A DNA stretch of 64,000 nt from Streptomyces longwoodensis (GCF_001514125.1 NZ_KQ948558.1:62001-126000); one strand, 5' to 3'. Counted from the first letter of the stretch, positions 24,021 to 32,932 are shown. Notes: generated by a model from the letters alone, not told the origin. Made by a program: numbers and translations.

Positions 24021-25544
24021 TCAGCCGCCGACGCCCGAGTCCTGCGCGGCCGCGACGATCGCCGTCGCGTCCTCCGGCAGCAGGTAGCCGGCGTCGACGG
24101 ACCGCTGCGCGGCCGTGCGCACCTTGCCCACGTAGTCGGCGTGGGTCGGGTACAGGCGGCTGAGCACCGGTTCCGCGGTGGGCGGGAACGCCGGGTCGGA
24201 CGGGTCGCCGTCGTCGTGCCGGTCCCAGGCGTCGGCGTCGCCGTTCCAGGGGTCGCGGGCGCCGTACAGGCCGCAGAAGACGCCGCTGTCGGTGGTGTCG
24301 CGCGAGCCGGTCAGCGTGCGGGTGGGCACCGTGACGTCCGGCAGCCGGACGCCGCCGGTGGCCAGGCCGGTGGCCGGGTCGCGCAGCACCGTGCTCAGCG
24401 GCTGACCGCTCGGCGGCCGCGGCCCGCCCCGCGCCCAGCCGGCCAGGTGGCGCAGTGCGACGTTCATCGCCCAGTGGCCGGGGCCGTCGTTGAAGGGCGC
24501 CGAACCGGCGGCGCAGTCGGCCGAGGGCGCGGCCTGGCCCGCCGACTTCTCCACGGTGGGCTGGCCGAGGTCGTAGGCCCACTGGTCGCCGTGGGCGGTG
24601 CCGGCCAGCTCCCAGTGCACGACGCTCGCGGTGTCCGGCTGCCGGGCGACCGCGGCGCCCGGCACGTCGGTCTCGGTGAGCACGACGAACGTCGGCACCG
24701 TCAGGTCGGTCCTGATCCGGGACGGGTTCGGCATGAGCAGGGTGTCGGCCAGGACGCCGGTGATCGGGGCGGCGACCGCGCTGTTGCTGTGCACCATGAA
24801 GCCGTCGTACACCTGGGACACCGGCTGGACGGCGTTCACGTACGTCGTCATGAAGCCGGCCGACTGGGACTCGCCGTCGGCGAGCAGGGTGCGCACGGGG
24901 AGCCCGCCGAGCGGGTCGGGTCCGTTCGGTGCGCGCAGCGCCCGGCCCGCCTGGGAGAAGATGTCGTAGGCGAAGGCGTCGCCGGGGTGGACCAGGCTGC
25001 CGTAGCGCGCCGGGTCCCAGCCCTTCAGGCCCTTGATCTCGCCGAGTCCGCCGTTGACGCCGACGGCCTGGGCCGAGACGCCGACCCAGGCGTACCCCTG
25101 GCGCAGCAGCTCGTCGCGCTCGAACCAGTAGTCCGGGGAGAGGTCGATCTGACCGCTGACGTTGAGCCACTCCACGACCACGGTGCCGTTGAACTTCGCG
25201 GGGTCGGTGGGGCGGCGCACCAGCAGGCGGCTCTTGTAGGCGGCGGTGCCGGACGCGCGCACGTTCCACCGGCCGTCCGACGTCCACAGTCCGGACTTGA
25301 CGTACGACGTGGCGGTGCCGGAGAGGAAGTACTCGCTCTCCGTGTAGCCGTACGAGCCGAGGTCCTCCGCCGCGGCGAGGAACGGGAAGCCGTGACTGCC
25401 GGCGGGCGGGACGGTGACCGTGGGCCCGGCGGTCGCGGCCGCGGCCGGGGTGGCCTGCGGACCGTGGAGCAGGGCGCCGCAGAGCAGCGCCCCCAGCGCG
25501 GTGGCGGTGACGGACCGCCTTGATAAGCGGGCAGGCATGCGCAC
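24021..25544 (-). CDS. Secreted alpha/beta-hydrolase-domain protein containing a TTA codon
   Basis: A 507-residue secreted protein from a GTG at 25544 with GGAGG six bases upstream. The basic signal (ARLSRRSVTATALGALLCGALL) is cleaved near residue 36. The body matches the large alpha/beta hydrolase-domain family: FNGTVVVEWLNVSGQIDLSPDYWF, a nucleophile elbow LADGESQSAGFMTTY and VPTFVVLTETDV. The substrate is unknown; family members are esterase-like. Codon 7 is TTA (24th-26th base region at 25524-25526), a leucine codon read in Streptomyces by the bldA tRNA, which suggests expression limited to the developmental phase. The gene is isolated, with a terminator at each side. Confidence 0.85.
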   Translation of the reverse strand: MRMPARLSRRSVTATALGALLCGALLHGPQATPAAAATAGPTVTVPPAGSHGFPFLAAAEDLGSYGYTESEYFLSGTATSYVKSGLWTSDGRWNVRASGTAAYKSRLLVRRPTDPAKFNGTVVVEWLNVSGQIDLSPDYWFERDELLRQGYAWVGVSAQAVGVNGGLGEIKGLKGWDPARYGSLVHPGDAFAYDIFSQAGRALRAPNGPDPLGGLPVRTLLADGESQSAGFMTTYVNAVQPVSQVYDGFMVHSNSAVAAPITGVLADTLLMPNPSRIRTDLTVPTFVVLTETDVPGAAVARQPDTASVVHWELAGTAHGDQWAYDLGQPTVEKSAGQAAPSADCAAGSAPFNDGPGHWAMNVALRHLAGWARGGPRPPSGQPLSTVLRDPATGLATGGVRLPDVTVPTRTLTGSRDTTDSGVFCGLYGARDPWNGDADAWDRHDDGDPSDPAFPPTAEPVLSRLYPTHADYVGKVRTAAQRSVDAGYLLPEDATAIVAAAQDSGVGG

Positions 25545-25735
25545 GAGGTACCTCCGTGAGGGAAGGGAGTCTCCGGGGTTGCGACCGCAGTGTCACCGGC
25601 CGACGCCTGCCCTGGCATCGGCGAATCCACCGGCGTCACCGGCCGACGACGCCCACCGGCAGCACCGGGCAACCGAGGCTCCCGCTCCGGTCGTGCTCCC
25701 CCAGGACGCCCGGGGCCTGCACCGGACCGACAGGA

Positions 25736-25763
25736 GGGGGCCGGCGTGTGCGCGCCGGCCCCC
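25736..25763. terminator. Terminator hairpin after the streptogrisin gene
   Basis: A perfect 11-base stem GGGGGCCGGCG / CGCCGGCCCCC with a 6-base loop (25747-25752), just past the protease stop at 25771 on the minus strand. In the gap before it (25545-25735) the word GTCACCGGCCGACG occurs twice, about 44 bases apart; otherwise nothing was seen there. Confidence 0.8.
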
Positions 25764-25770
25764 GTCGAGG

Positions 25771-26925
25771 TCATGCCGTGTGCAGGCGCAGGCCGTAGCG
25801 GTTCAGGATCTCGTTGATCGGCTGGAACCAGGTCTCCCCGCCGCTGCTGCAGTTGCCCCAGCCGCCGGAGGTGACGCCCTGGGCCTGGTCGCCGGAGATG
25901 AACGAGCCGCCGGAGTCACCGGGTTCGGCGCACACGTTCGTCTTGGTGAGCTGGTGGACGGCGCCCTGGCTGTAGTTGACCGTCTCGTTCTGCGCGAGCA
26001 CCGTGCCGCAGTGCCAGTGGGTCGTGGAACCGGAGCGGCAGATCGACGCGCCCACGGGGGCCACGTTCGACCCGCGCACCAACTGGTCGGGCACGGTGCC
26101 CCAGCCGAGGACCACGGGGACGGTCCACCAGCCGCTGCCCACACTCACCCAGGAGTAGTCGTTGTCCGGGAAGGAGGAGCCCTGGAAGGTGCCGATGTAG
26201 CTGCGGTCCCAGCCGCTCACCCCGGCGCCGGGCTGCCCGCAGTGGCCGGCCGAGACGAACCCGCCCTGCACCGAGAAGCCGATGGAACAGCGCACGTTGC
26301 CGGTGTAGTACGGGTCGCCGCCGACCGTTCCGGCCGCGAACGTGCGCGGGGCGGCCCGTACTTCGCGGACCGTCACCGGGCCGGCCTCGAGGGCCTTGGC
26401 GACGAACGCCCTGACATCGTTGTCCGCCCGCTGGTCCGCGACGACGTCCACCACCACGCGGTTGGCCCGCGGGTCCACGCGCCACGCGGCGACGCCCCGG
26501 GGAGCGGGGGCGGCGTCGAGGTGCTTCTTCGTGGCGTCCAACTGGGCGGCGGAGTACTCGGCCCGACGCACGTCGGCGCCCGCCTCGCGCAGTCTGCCGG
26601 TGAGGGCCGGGTCGGTCGAGGCGACGGTGAGCCTGCCCGTCGACGCGTCGAACCAGCTGCCCGCGTAGGAGCTGCCGGCCAGGCGCCTGACGCGCTGGTC
26701 CAGGGCGGTCGCCCGCCGTTCGGCGAGCAAGCGGTGTTCGGCCTCGCTCTGGGTGAGGTGCAGGTCGCGCTGCATGGCCTGCAGCAGGCCCGGGGACGGT
26801 TCGGCGGCGGCCCGGGTGTCGGCGGATGGTGCCGGGGCGGCCTGGGCGGTCGGGGAGAGGACGGCGGCGCCGGCTCCGAGGGCGATCAGCACGGCGGCGA
26901 CGGCGCGCGGTCGTAGGGGACGCAT
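25771..26925 (-). CDS. Streptogrisin-type secreted serine protease (S1 family) precursor
   Basis: A 384-residue preproprotein. Signal to about residue 30 (AAVLIALGAGAAVLSPTAQA), then an alpha-lytic-type pro-region (about 31-196) that folds the enzyme, then the mature protease starting near AAGTVGGDPYY (about 198). The catalytic triad is clear: His228 in SAGHCG, Asp256 in PDNDYSW and Ser338 in GDSGGS, with paired cysteines around His and Ser. The end, WFQPINEILNRYGLRLHTA, is typical for streptogrisins, and no chitin-binding extension is present. It digests extracellular protein. A 14-base perfect palindrome lies upstream, between it and the divergent GNAT gene. Confidence 0.95.
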   Translation of the reverse strand: MRPLRPRAVAAVLIALGAGAAVLSPTAQAAPAPSADTRAAAEPSPGLLQAMQRDLHLTQSEAEHRLLAERRATALDQRVRRLAGSSYAGSWFDASTGRLTVASTDPALTGRLREAGADVRRAEYSAAQLDATKKHLDAAPAPRGVAAWRVDPRANRVVVDVVADQRADNDVRAFVAKALEAGPVTVREVRAAPRTFAAGTVGGDPYYTGNVRCSIGFSVQGGFVSAGHCGQPGAGVSGWDRSYIGTFQGSSFPDNDYSWVSVGSGWWTVPVVLGWGTVPDQLVRGSNVAPVGASICRSGSTTHWHCGTVLAQNETVNYSQGAVHQLTKTNVCAEPGDSGGSFISGDQAQGVTSGGWGNCSSGGETWFQPINEILNRYGLRLHTA

Positions 26926-26990
26926 GGAGTGCTTCCTTCCGTTCGCGTGGGGGGCGCACGCCGGCCGGGGACGGCCGGCGGCACTGACGG

Positions 26991-27004
26991 TGAGAGCGCT
27001 CTCA
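26991..27004. promoter_or_regulatory. LacI-type operator palindrome upstream of the protease
   Basis: TGAGAGCGCTCTCA is a perfect 14-base palindrome with the central AGCGCT of LacI-family boxes such as the Streptomyces CebR site TGGGAGCGCTCCCA (from memory). It lies 66 bases before the protease start and 134 bases before the divergent GNAT gene. The regulator is not known; the LacI gene at 62092 is far away. Confidence 0.5.
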
Positions 27005-27137
27005 ACTCCAGCGGGGAGGTTACGCCGACCCGGTCAACTGGTCCATACCTGGTGCGGGTTGACTCCAGAGGGGACGCGCACGGGGACACATTCCGGCCAC
27101 GCCCTCACGCGCGGCGCACGCGTCGTAGAGTCGGGGC

Positions 27138-27635
27138 ATGCCCGAGCTGACGCCGCTGACCGCAGAGCACGCCCCGGCGGTCCTGGCGTTCGAACGCGCG
27201 AACCGCGCCTGGTTCGCCGCGTCGGTCTCCGACCGCGGGGACGCCTGGTTCGACGCGTTCACCGAGCGGTTCCGCGCCCTGCTGGGCGAACAGGAGGCCG
27301 GTGTCTGCGCCTTCTACCTGCTCCTCGACGAGGACGGCGCCGTCCTGGGCCGGTTCAACCTGTACGACCTCGAGGACGGCTGCGCCGACGTGGGCTACCG
27401 GGTCGCGCACGACGCCACCGGCCGGGGCGTGGCGACAGCGGCGGTACGGGAGTTGTGCCGGCTGGCGGTCTCACGGCACGGGCTGCGCAGGCTGCGGGCG
27501 GCCGTCGCCGACACGAACCCCGCGTCCCACCGGGTGCTGGCCAAGGCGGGTTTCGCCGCGGTGGGCCCGGCCGGCCCGGACGCACTCGGCGGCAGGACCG
27601 GCACCTGGTACGAGCGCGACCTGGCGTCCCCCTGA
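27138..27635 (+). CDS. GNAT acetyltransferase, RimJ/RimL-like
   Basis: A 165-residue cytoplasmic protein. It shows the GNAT order: beta strands with LGRFNLYDLEDGCADVGYRV, the acetyl-CoA loop HDATGRGVATAAVRELCRLAV (V-x-x-x-x-x-G-x-G/A type), and the C-terminal NPASHRVLAKAGFAAVG motif of the RimJ/RimL ribosomal-protein acetyltransferase branch. The acceptor is unknown; candidates are protein N-termini or small amines. It is divergent from the protease. Confidence 0.88.
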   Translation: MPELTPLTAEHAPAVLAFERANRAWFAASVSDRGDAWFDAFTERFRALLGEQEAGVCAFYLLLDEDGAVLGRFNLYDLEDGCADVGYRVAHDATGRGVATAAVRELCRLAVSRHGLRRLRAAVADTNPASHRVLAKAGFAAVGPAGPDALGGRTGTWYERDLASP

Positions 27636-27673
27636 CGCCCGTCGCGCACCGGCGGACACCCCCTAGGGGCCCG

Positions 27674-28303
27674 TCAGTCCCGGACGGTGATGCCGCTCAG
27701 CAGCAACTCCAGGGCCTGTTGGAGCTCTTGTTCGAGCCGGCCGTTGGGCTCGGCGTCCGCCTCACGGAACCAGCGGTACAGCGCGCCCAGGTAGATGTCC
27801 CGCAGCACGTTCCCCACCTGCTGCGGGAGGACGTCCGCGCGGAACTCCCCGCCGTCCCGGCCCTCCTCGATGATCTCCGCGAACAGCCCGGCGACGTACG
27901 GTTCCTCCATGAGCGGCCGGCCGGCCTTCACCCAGGCGATCAGCATCGCGGCGGCGCGCTCGTGCTCCTCCTCGTTGATCCGGCCCAGGATCGTGATGCA
28001 GCGGCGCAGCCGGTCCGCGGCGCCGATCCGCTCGGGGAAGGCGTCGGCCATGATCGCGACCAGCCGCTCCCGGCGCCGCTCGCCCCAGGTGCTGATGAGG
28101 TCTTCCTTGCGCTGGAAGTGGTTGAAGAAGGTCCCGCGGGCCACGTCGGCGCGTTCGGCGATCTCGTCGACGGACGTCTGCTCGTACCCCCGCTCGGCGA
28201 ACAGTTCCAGCGCGGCGGTGTAGAGGCGCTCCTTTATCTTGATCTTGTTCCGCTCGCGGCGCCCCAGGGGCTGGGCCTGGTTCTCGGGTGGGGACGTGTC
28301 CAT
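27674..28303 (-). CDS. TetR-family transcriptional regulator
   Basis: A 209-residue protein from the ATG at 28303, which has AGGAGG five bases upstream; a GTG at 28318 lies inside that site and is rejected. The DNA-binding domain reads IKERLYTAALELFAERGYEQTSVDEIAERADVARGTFFNHFQRKEDLI. The C-terminal domain ends QQALELLLSGITVRD. It is preceded by a well-formed promoter about 160 bases upstream and lies downstream of, and in the same orientation as, the PKS gene. It could be a repressor of the polyketide locus or independent; nothing in the sequence decides this. Confidence 0.9.
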   Translation of the reverse strand: MDTSPPENQAQPLGRRERNKIKIKERLYTAALELFAERGYEQTSVDEIAERADVARGTFFNHFQRKEDLISTWGERRRERLVAIMADAFPERIGAADRLRRCITILGRINEEEHERAAAMLIAWVKAGRPLMEEPYVAGLFAEIIEEGRDGGEFRADVLPQQVGNVLRDIYLGALYRWFREADAEPNGRLEQELQQALELLLSGITVRD

Positions 28304-28464
28304 CTCTTCCTCCTGCACGCGCCGGATCAGTAACAGGACGGAGACGTGCGTCGCGGCCGAGTACCGCGGATGGGCGCCTGAGTCGGCAGTGACATGTCGG
28401 GTGGACTCCCCTGCGTTCTCGCACTCACCGGTCGCCGGCCGCCCGGGCCCCGGCCCTACGCATT

Positions 28465-28493
28465 CTTATACCACAGTTCATTGATGGTTTACA
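28465..28493 (-). promoter_or_regulatory. Sigma-70-like promoter for the TetR gene
   Basis: On the minus strand, TGTAAA (28493-28488) and TATAAG (28470-28465) are separated by exactly 17 bases in an A/T-rich island. The transcript would carry a leader of roughly 150 bases before the tetR start at 28303. Apart from this island the 28304-28520 gap shows no gene. Confidence 0.55.
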
Positions 28494-28520
28494 GTCGCCC
28501 TTTGTTTGAACACCGCACGT

Positions 28521-28565
28521 GACAGGGCCGCCGACGGGCCACGTGGGCGCGCCGGCCGCCCTGTC
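28521..28565 (-). terminator. Hairpin just after the PKS gene
   Basis: GACAGGGC (28521-28528) pairs with GCCCTGTC (28558-28565), and CCACGTGG lies in the loop. It starts ten bases past the PKS stop at 28575 on the minus strand, so it is a plausible terminator. Confidence 0.5.
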
Positions 28566-28574
28566 CCGCAGGTG

Positions 28575-31500
28575 TCATGCCGCGGCGGAATCGGTCAGGA
28601 GGTCCGCGATCGGCAGCGGCGACAGGAGCCGCCCCACGGGGACGTCGATGCCGTGGTCGGCGAGCAGCCGCTGCCGCAGGTGGGCGGCCATCAGGGAGTC
28701 CAGTCCGAGCGCGGTCAGCGGGCGGCGGACGTCCACCTGGGACGCGGGCAGTCCGAGGAGGTCGGCGGCACGGTCGAGCAGCACCTGTCGGGGTTCGGGC
28801 GCCGCGCTGTCTTCGGGCCGGTTCGCGTCCCCCGGCGACGGAGGCTCCGCAACGGTCAGGGGCGCGGCTGCCGCCGGGGGGCGTTGTCCGGCTTCCGCCG
28901 GGTCGTCGTTCCGCGAGGCGACCGCACCCAGGAGTGCGGAGCCGATCCCGTGCAGGGTCCGGGCGACCACGGGCGGCAGGAGCCGTTCGGTGAGCCAGCC
29001 CGCCACCGCCCCGGCGGAGGGCAGCGCGGGTCCCGGCACCGTGACCGGGTCCGCGGGGAGCCGCCGCAGTCGTATGCCGGTGAAGGAGGCCAGTTCGCGC
29101 CCGTCCGGCGTGTACATCCGGACCTCGGCGAGGGCGGAGTCGGGGCCGGTCGGCGCGCAGCGACCGACGCTCCAGAAGCTCTCGGGCAGGTCGCCGAGGA
29201 CACGGACCTCGCCGAACTCCTCGGGCACGTGCAGGCGTTCGCCCCGGGTCTCCGGCTCCGCGGTCCGGCGGCCGGACCCCGAGCCGGGCTCCTCGGGCCA
29301 CAGGGAGAGGAGCGGGAGCAGCCCCGCTTCCCAGGCCGCCGGGCCCGGCAGGGAGGGGCGCCGGACCCGCGCGACGAACTCACCTTCCCCGCACCACAGG
29401 TGCTCCACCGAGCTCAGACCGGACCCGATGGTCAGGCCGTGGAGGTCGGCCAGCGCTTCGAAGCGGTGGCGCGGCACGTACGTGGTGCAGCGGGCCAACG
29501 CCGCGTCCAGCAGGGCGAGTACGGCGGCCGCGTCGGCGCCCTCGGGGGAACCGGCCGTCGTGACCACGCCGTCCGCGTGCGGGACGGTCCCGCCCGACCG
29601 GGTGGAGGTGACCGACACCGGGCGCGCCCCGTCGCGGCCCGGGGCGCCGACCTCGACCGTGAGCGCCGTGGCGGCGGCGTCGCGGGCGTCCAGGACGTGC
29701 GGGGACAGCCGTACGTCGCGCAGGACCGGAGTCGCGTCGCCGCAGACGTCCCGTACCGCGTCGATCGCGGCCAGGAGGTGGACGACGGCCGGAACGGGGG
29801 TGCTCCCCCGCACGGTGAGGGCGTCACGCCAGCCGTCGTCGGCCGCCCAGTCGGCGAGGGGAACGGTGTGCGTGCGGACCTCGGACGCGGACGCCGGAGG
29901 CCGGGGCGCCGAGGTGGCGGGGAGGTAGTCGCGCGTGTCCCAGACGTAGGTGGGCAGGCGCACGCCCGGGGTCGTCTCCCGGTCGAACCAGCGGGTCCAG
30001 TCCACGCTCGCGCCCGCGGCGTAGACCTGTCCGACGGTGCGGGCCAGCGCCTCCGGCTCGTCCTGGTCCCGGCGCAGGGTCGGCACGACGGACCCGCTCG
30101 CGCCGTGCGCGGAGAGCGTGTCCCTGATGCCGCCGGACAACATGGGGTGCGGGCTGACCTCGACGAAGACGGTGTCGTCCGCCTTCGCCGCCGCCCTGAC
30201 GGCGCGCGTGAAGTGCACGGGGCCGCACAGGTTCTCCGCCCAGTAGGCGGCGTCGGGCACGGAGCCGCCGTCGGCGCCGACCAGGGCGTGTCCGCGCACG
30301 GTGGAGACCATGGGCAGCCCGGGCCGTGCGGGGGTGAGGTCGGCGAGGGAGTCGAGCAGGTCCTGGCGGATCTCCTCCATGACCGGCGAGTGGGAGGGCA
30401 CGTCGACGCGGACCGGGTGGCAGACCACGCCCCGCCGCTCCAACGCACGGGTCAGTCGCGCCAGTTCGCCGAAGGGGCCGGCCAGTACGGTCGACCGCGG
30501 CGCGTTCTCCGCCGCGACGCCGACGCCGGGGTGGGCGTCGGTGACGACCTGCTGGGCCTCTTCCGCGGACAGGCCGACGACCAGCATGCCCCCGCGCCCG
30601 GCGACCCGGCCCATGAGGCGGCTGCGGCGGCAGATCACCGCTGCCGCGTCGCGCAGGGTGAGGGCACCGCTGACGTGGGCGGCGGCCGCCTCCCCCATGC
30701 TGTGGCCGATGCACAGGTCGGGCGACAGCCCCGCCTCCCGCAGCGCGGCGGCGAGCGCCACCTCCACGGCCCACAGCAACGGCTGCACCGTCTGCACGTC
30801 GTCGGGGAGGTCGGCGCGGTCGTCGGTCAGCAACTCCAGCGGCGACCAGCCCAGTTCCGCCTCCACGGCGTCCGCGCACCGGGTGAGCGCCGTACGGAAG
30901 GCGGGGGACGAGGCCAGGAGGCCGCGCCCCATGCCCTGCCACTGGGAGCCCTGGCCGGGGAACACCAGCGCGGTGCGCCGGTCGGTGCCGAAGCCCGCTT
31001 CCCCGGTGCCGCCGTCGGCGATCTCCTCGCCCCGTGCCAGGGACAGCAGCCGGTCCGCCAGCTCCTCGTGCGTCGCGGCCGTCGCCCACAGGCGGAAGGG
31101 GTGGTGGTCCCGGCGCAGGGCGGCGGCCGCGCACAGGTCGGCCAGGGGGGTGCTGCGTCCCCGGCCGCGCAGGTGGGCGGCGTAGGCGCGGGCCAGGCCG
31201 CGCAGGGACGCGGGCGAGCGGGCGGACAGGACGAGCAGCGGCCGCCGCTCGGCGCGCTCGGCGGATCCCGTGGGCTCGGCGACGTCGGTGAACCGGGAGG
31301 GCTCGGAGGGTCCGGAGGGCTCGGTGACCTGGGAAAGCTCGGCGAACTCGGTGACCTGGAAGGGCTCCGCGGCCTCGGTGACCCCGGAAGCCTCGGCGAA
31401 CTCGGCGGTCCCGGTGAACTCGCCCACGATCGCATGGGCGTTGGTGCCGGACAGGCCGAGGGAGCTGACGCCGAGGTGGGCGCGGTCGCCGTTCCTGGTC

Positions 31501-32720
31501 AGGGGCTCGTTCTCGGTGACCAGTCGGAGCGGCAGCGCTCCCGTGGCGAGCAGCGGGTGGGGGTCGGTGCAGTGCAGGGACGCGGGGATGACACCGTGCT
31601 CGGCCATCAGCACCGCCTTGATCAGCCCGGCCACCCCGGCCGCGGCCTCCGGGTGGCCGATGTTCGTCTTCACCGACCCGACGCGCAGCGGGCGGGCGGC
31701 GTCCCGGTCCTGGTTGACGGAGGCGAGCGCGGCCAGTTCGACACCGTCGCCGACCGGCGTGCCCGTGCCGTGCGCCTCCACGTAGTCGACCTGCGCGGGT
31801 GAGATGCCCGCCGCCGCGCAGGCCTCCTCGATCGCGGCGACCTGGCCGGACTCGGCGGGCTTCAGCAGCAGCCCGCTGCCCCTGCCGTCGTTGCCGACGG
31901 CGGTGCCCAGCAGGAGCGCGCGCACCGGGTCGCCGTCGCGCAGGGCGTCGGACAGCCGCTTGAGCACCACGAGGCCGACGCCCTCGCTGCGGACGAAGCC
32001 GTCCCCCGAGGCGTCGCCGAACTTGCACCGCCCGTCGGCCGAGAGCATGCCGCTCTGCGAGTACACGACGGCGTCCCGCGGCGACAGGATGACGTTGACC
32101 CCGCCCGCGAGGGCCAGGTCGCTCTCGCCGGTGAGCAGGCTCTGCCGTGCGGCGTGGACGGCGACCAGGGACGACGAGCAGGCGGTGTCCAGGACGACGC
32201 TCGGGCCGCGGAGGTCGAGCGCGTAGGAGATGCGGCCGGCGGTGACGGCCCGTAACCTCCGGCCCGCGGCCCCTCGTACGGTGGTGCGTCCGTCGAGGGG
32301 CTGGTGGACCTCGTCGTAGTCGGACGTGGCCTGGCCGACGAACACACCGGTGCGCGAGCCGGCGAGGGCCGACGGCTTCAGGCCCGCGTCCTCGAGGGAC
32401 TCCCAGGCGACCTGCAGCACCAGTCGCTGCTGGGGGTCCATGTCGGCCGCCTCCGCGGGCGAGATGCCGAAGAAGCCGGCGTCGAACGCGTAGGCGTCGG
32501 CCAGGAAGCCGCCGTGGCGGGAAACGGTCCGGCCCGGTTCCTGCCGGTCCGCGGAGTAGTGCTCGGCGATGTCGAACCGGTCGGCCGGCACTACGGTCAC
32601 GCTGTCGGTCCCGGACACGAGCCGGTCCCAGAACTCCTGCGGGCCGTTCGCTCCGGGGAAGGCGCAGCCCATCCCCACCACGGCCACCGCGGTTCGTTCG
32701 GTCGTACGCGAAGCGCGCAC
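28575..32720 (-). CDS. Single-module type I polyketide synthase (KS-AT-degenerate DH-ACP)
   Basis: About 1381 residues from a GTG at 32720 behind AAGGGGG. ATGs at 32744 and 32864 lack a good site or run through poor codons. The ketosynthase (about 10-435) has DTACSSS with Cys181, EAHGTGT and KTNIGH. A Glu/Pro/Thr-rich repeat linker follows. The acyltransferase (about 580-880) has GHSMGEA with Ser674 and a VPSH specificity segment that is neither the usual HAFH nor YASH. Next is a double-hotdog, DH-like region (about 960-1260) without the HxxxGxxxxP motif. The ACP has GLDS with Ser1342. No KR, ER, methyltransferase or thioesterase is present, so it needs partners for reduction and release. Codon 156 is TTA (32253-32255), suggesting bldA control. 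Confidence 0.93.
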   Translation of the reverse strand: MRASRTTERTAVAVVGMGCAFPGANGPQEFWDRLVSGTDSVTVVPADRFDIAEHYSADRQEPGRTVSRHGGFLADAYAFDAGFFGISPAEAADMDPQQRLVLQVAWESLEDAGLKPSALAGSRTGVFVGQATSDYDEVHQPLDGRTTVRGAAGRRLRAVTAGRISYALDLRGPSVVLDTACSSSLVAVHAARQSLLTGESDLALAGGVNVILSPRDAVVYSQSGMLSADGRCKFGDASGDGFVRSEGVGLVVLKRLSDALRDGDPVRALLLGTAVGNDGRGSGLLLKPAESGQVAAIEEACAAAGISPAQVDYVEAHGTGTPVGDGVELAALASVNQDRDAARPLRVGSVKTNIGHPEAAAGVAGLIKAVLMAEHGVIPASLHCTDPHPLLATGALPLRLVTENEPLTRNGDRAHLGVSSLGLSGTNAHAIVGEFTGTAEFAEASGVTEAAEPFQVTEFAELSQVTEPSGPSEPSRFTDVAEPTGSAERAERRPLLVLSARSPASLRGLARAYAAHLRGRGRSTPLADLCAAAALRRDHHPFRLWATAATHEELADRLLSLARGEEIADGGTGEAGFGTDRRTALVFPGQGSQWQGMGRGLLASSPAFRTALTRCADAVEAELGWSPLELLTDDRADLPDDVQTVQPLLWAVEVALAAALREAGLSPDLCIGHSMGEAAAAHVSGALTLRDAAAVICRRSRLMGRVAGRGGMLVVGLSAEEAQQVVTDAHPGVGVAAENAPRSTVLAGPFGELARLTRALERRGVVCHPVRVDVPSHSPVMEEIRQDLLDSLADLTPARPGLPMVSTVRGHALVGADGGSVPDAAYWAENLCGPVHFTRAVRAAAKADDTVFVEVSPHPMLSGGIRDTLSAHGASGSVVPTLRRDQDEPEALARTVGQVYAAGASVDWTRWFDRETTPGVRLPTYVWDTRDYLPATSAPRPPASASEVRTHTVPLADWAADDGWRDALTVRGSTPVPAVVHLLAAIDAVRDVCGDATPVLRDVRLSPHVLDARDAAATALTVEVGAPGRDGARPVSVTSTRSGGTVPHADGVVTTAGSPEGADAAAVLALLDAALARCTTYVPRHRFEALADLHGLTIGSGLSSVEHLWCGEGEFVARVRRPSLPGPAAWEAGLLPLLSLWPEEPGSGSGRRTAEPETRGERLHVPEEFGEVRVLGDLPESFWSVGRCAPTGPDSALAEVRMYTPDGRELASFTGIRLRRLPADPVTVPGPALPSAGAVAGWLTERLLPPVVARTLHGIGSALLGAVASRNDDPAEAGQRPPAAAAPLTVAEPPSPGDANRPEDSAAPEPRQVLLDRAADLLGLPASQVDVRRPLTALGLDSLMAAHLRQRLLADHGIDVPVGRLLSPLPIADLLTDSAAA
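31262..31430. repeat. Degenerate short repeats encoding the KS-AT linker of the PKS
   Basis: Degenerate copies of a short G-rich word containing CTCGG(C/T)GA recur, giving a Thr/Glu/Pro-rich linker (VTEFAELSQVTEPSGPSEPSR). The unit is a multiple of three bases, so copy-number change keeps frame. Probably replication-slippage DNA tolerated in a flexible linker. Confidence 0.6.
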
Positions 32721-32917
32721 GGCTGTCCCCCTTCTGTCGGGCATGGAGGAGACCGGCCTCCCCCGTGTGTGCGCAGTGGAGGGCCGAAGCCACTCCCTGC
32801 AGTCGGATTCAAACATACACTCGGGGTCAATTTTGTCTTCCGGGTTAAGCAAATCTTTGCCCATGGTTCTCCGCCCGCGGATCCGTGCACTTGAGTACAT
32901 GAATGAGGTCTGATCTA

Positions 32918-32932
32918 ATCTTGGCTCAAGAT
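32918..32932. promoter_or_regulatory. LysR-type T-N11-A box between the PKS and lysR
   Basis: ATCTTG-GCT-CAAGAT is a perfect 15-base dyad that fits the LysR consensus T-N11-A. It lies 65 bases before the lysR start inside an unusually A/T-rich 277-base divergent gap (32721-32997). The gap presumably holds both promoters. The site is the best candidate for activation of the PKS and autoregulation. Confidence 0.6.

Noticed and set aside
28506..31802. A 1098-codon plus-strand frame opposite the PKS
   Set aside because: Antisense shadow of KS/AT/ACP coding sequence; no recognisable domain and low-complexity Gly/Arg composition.
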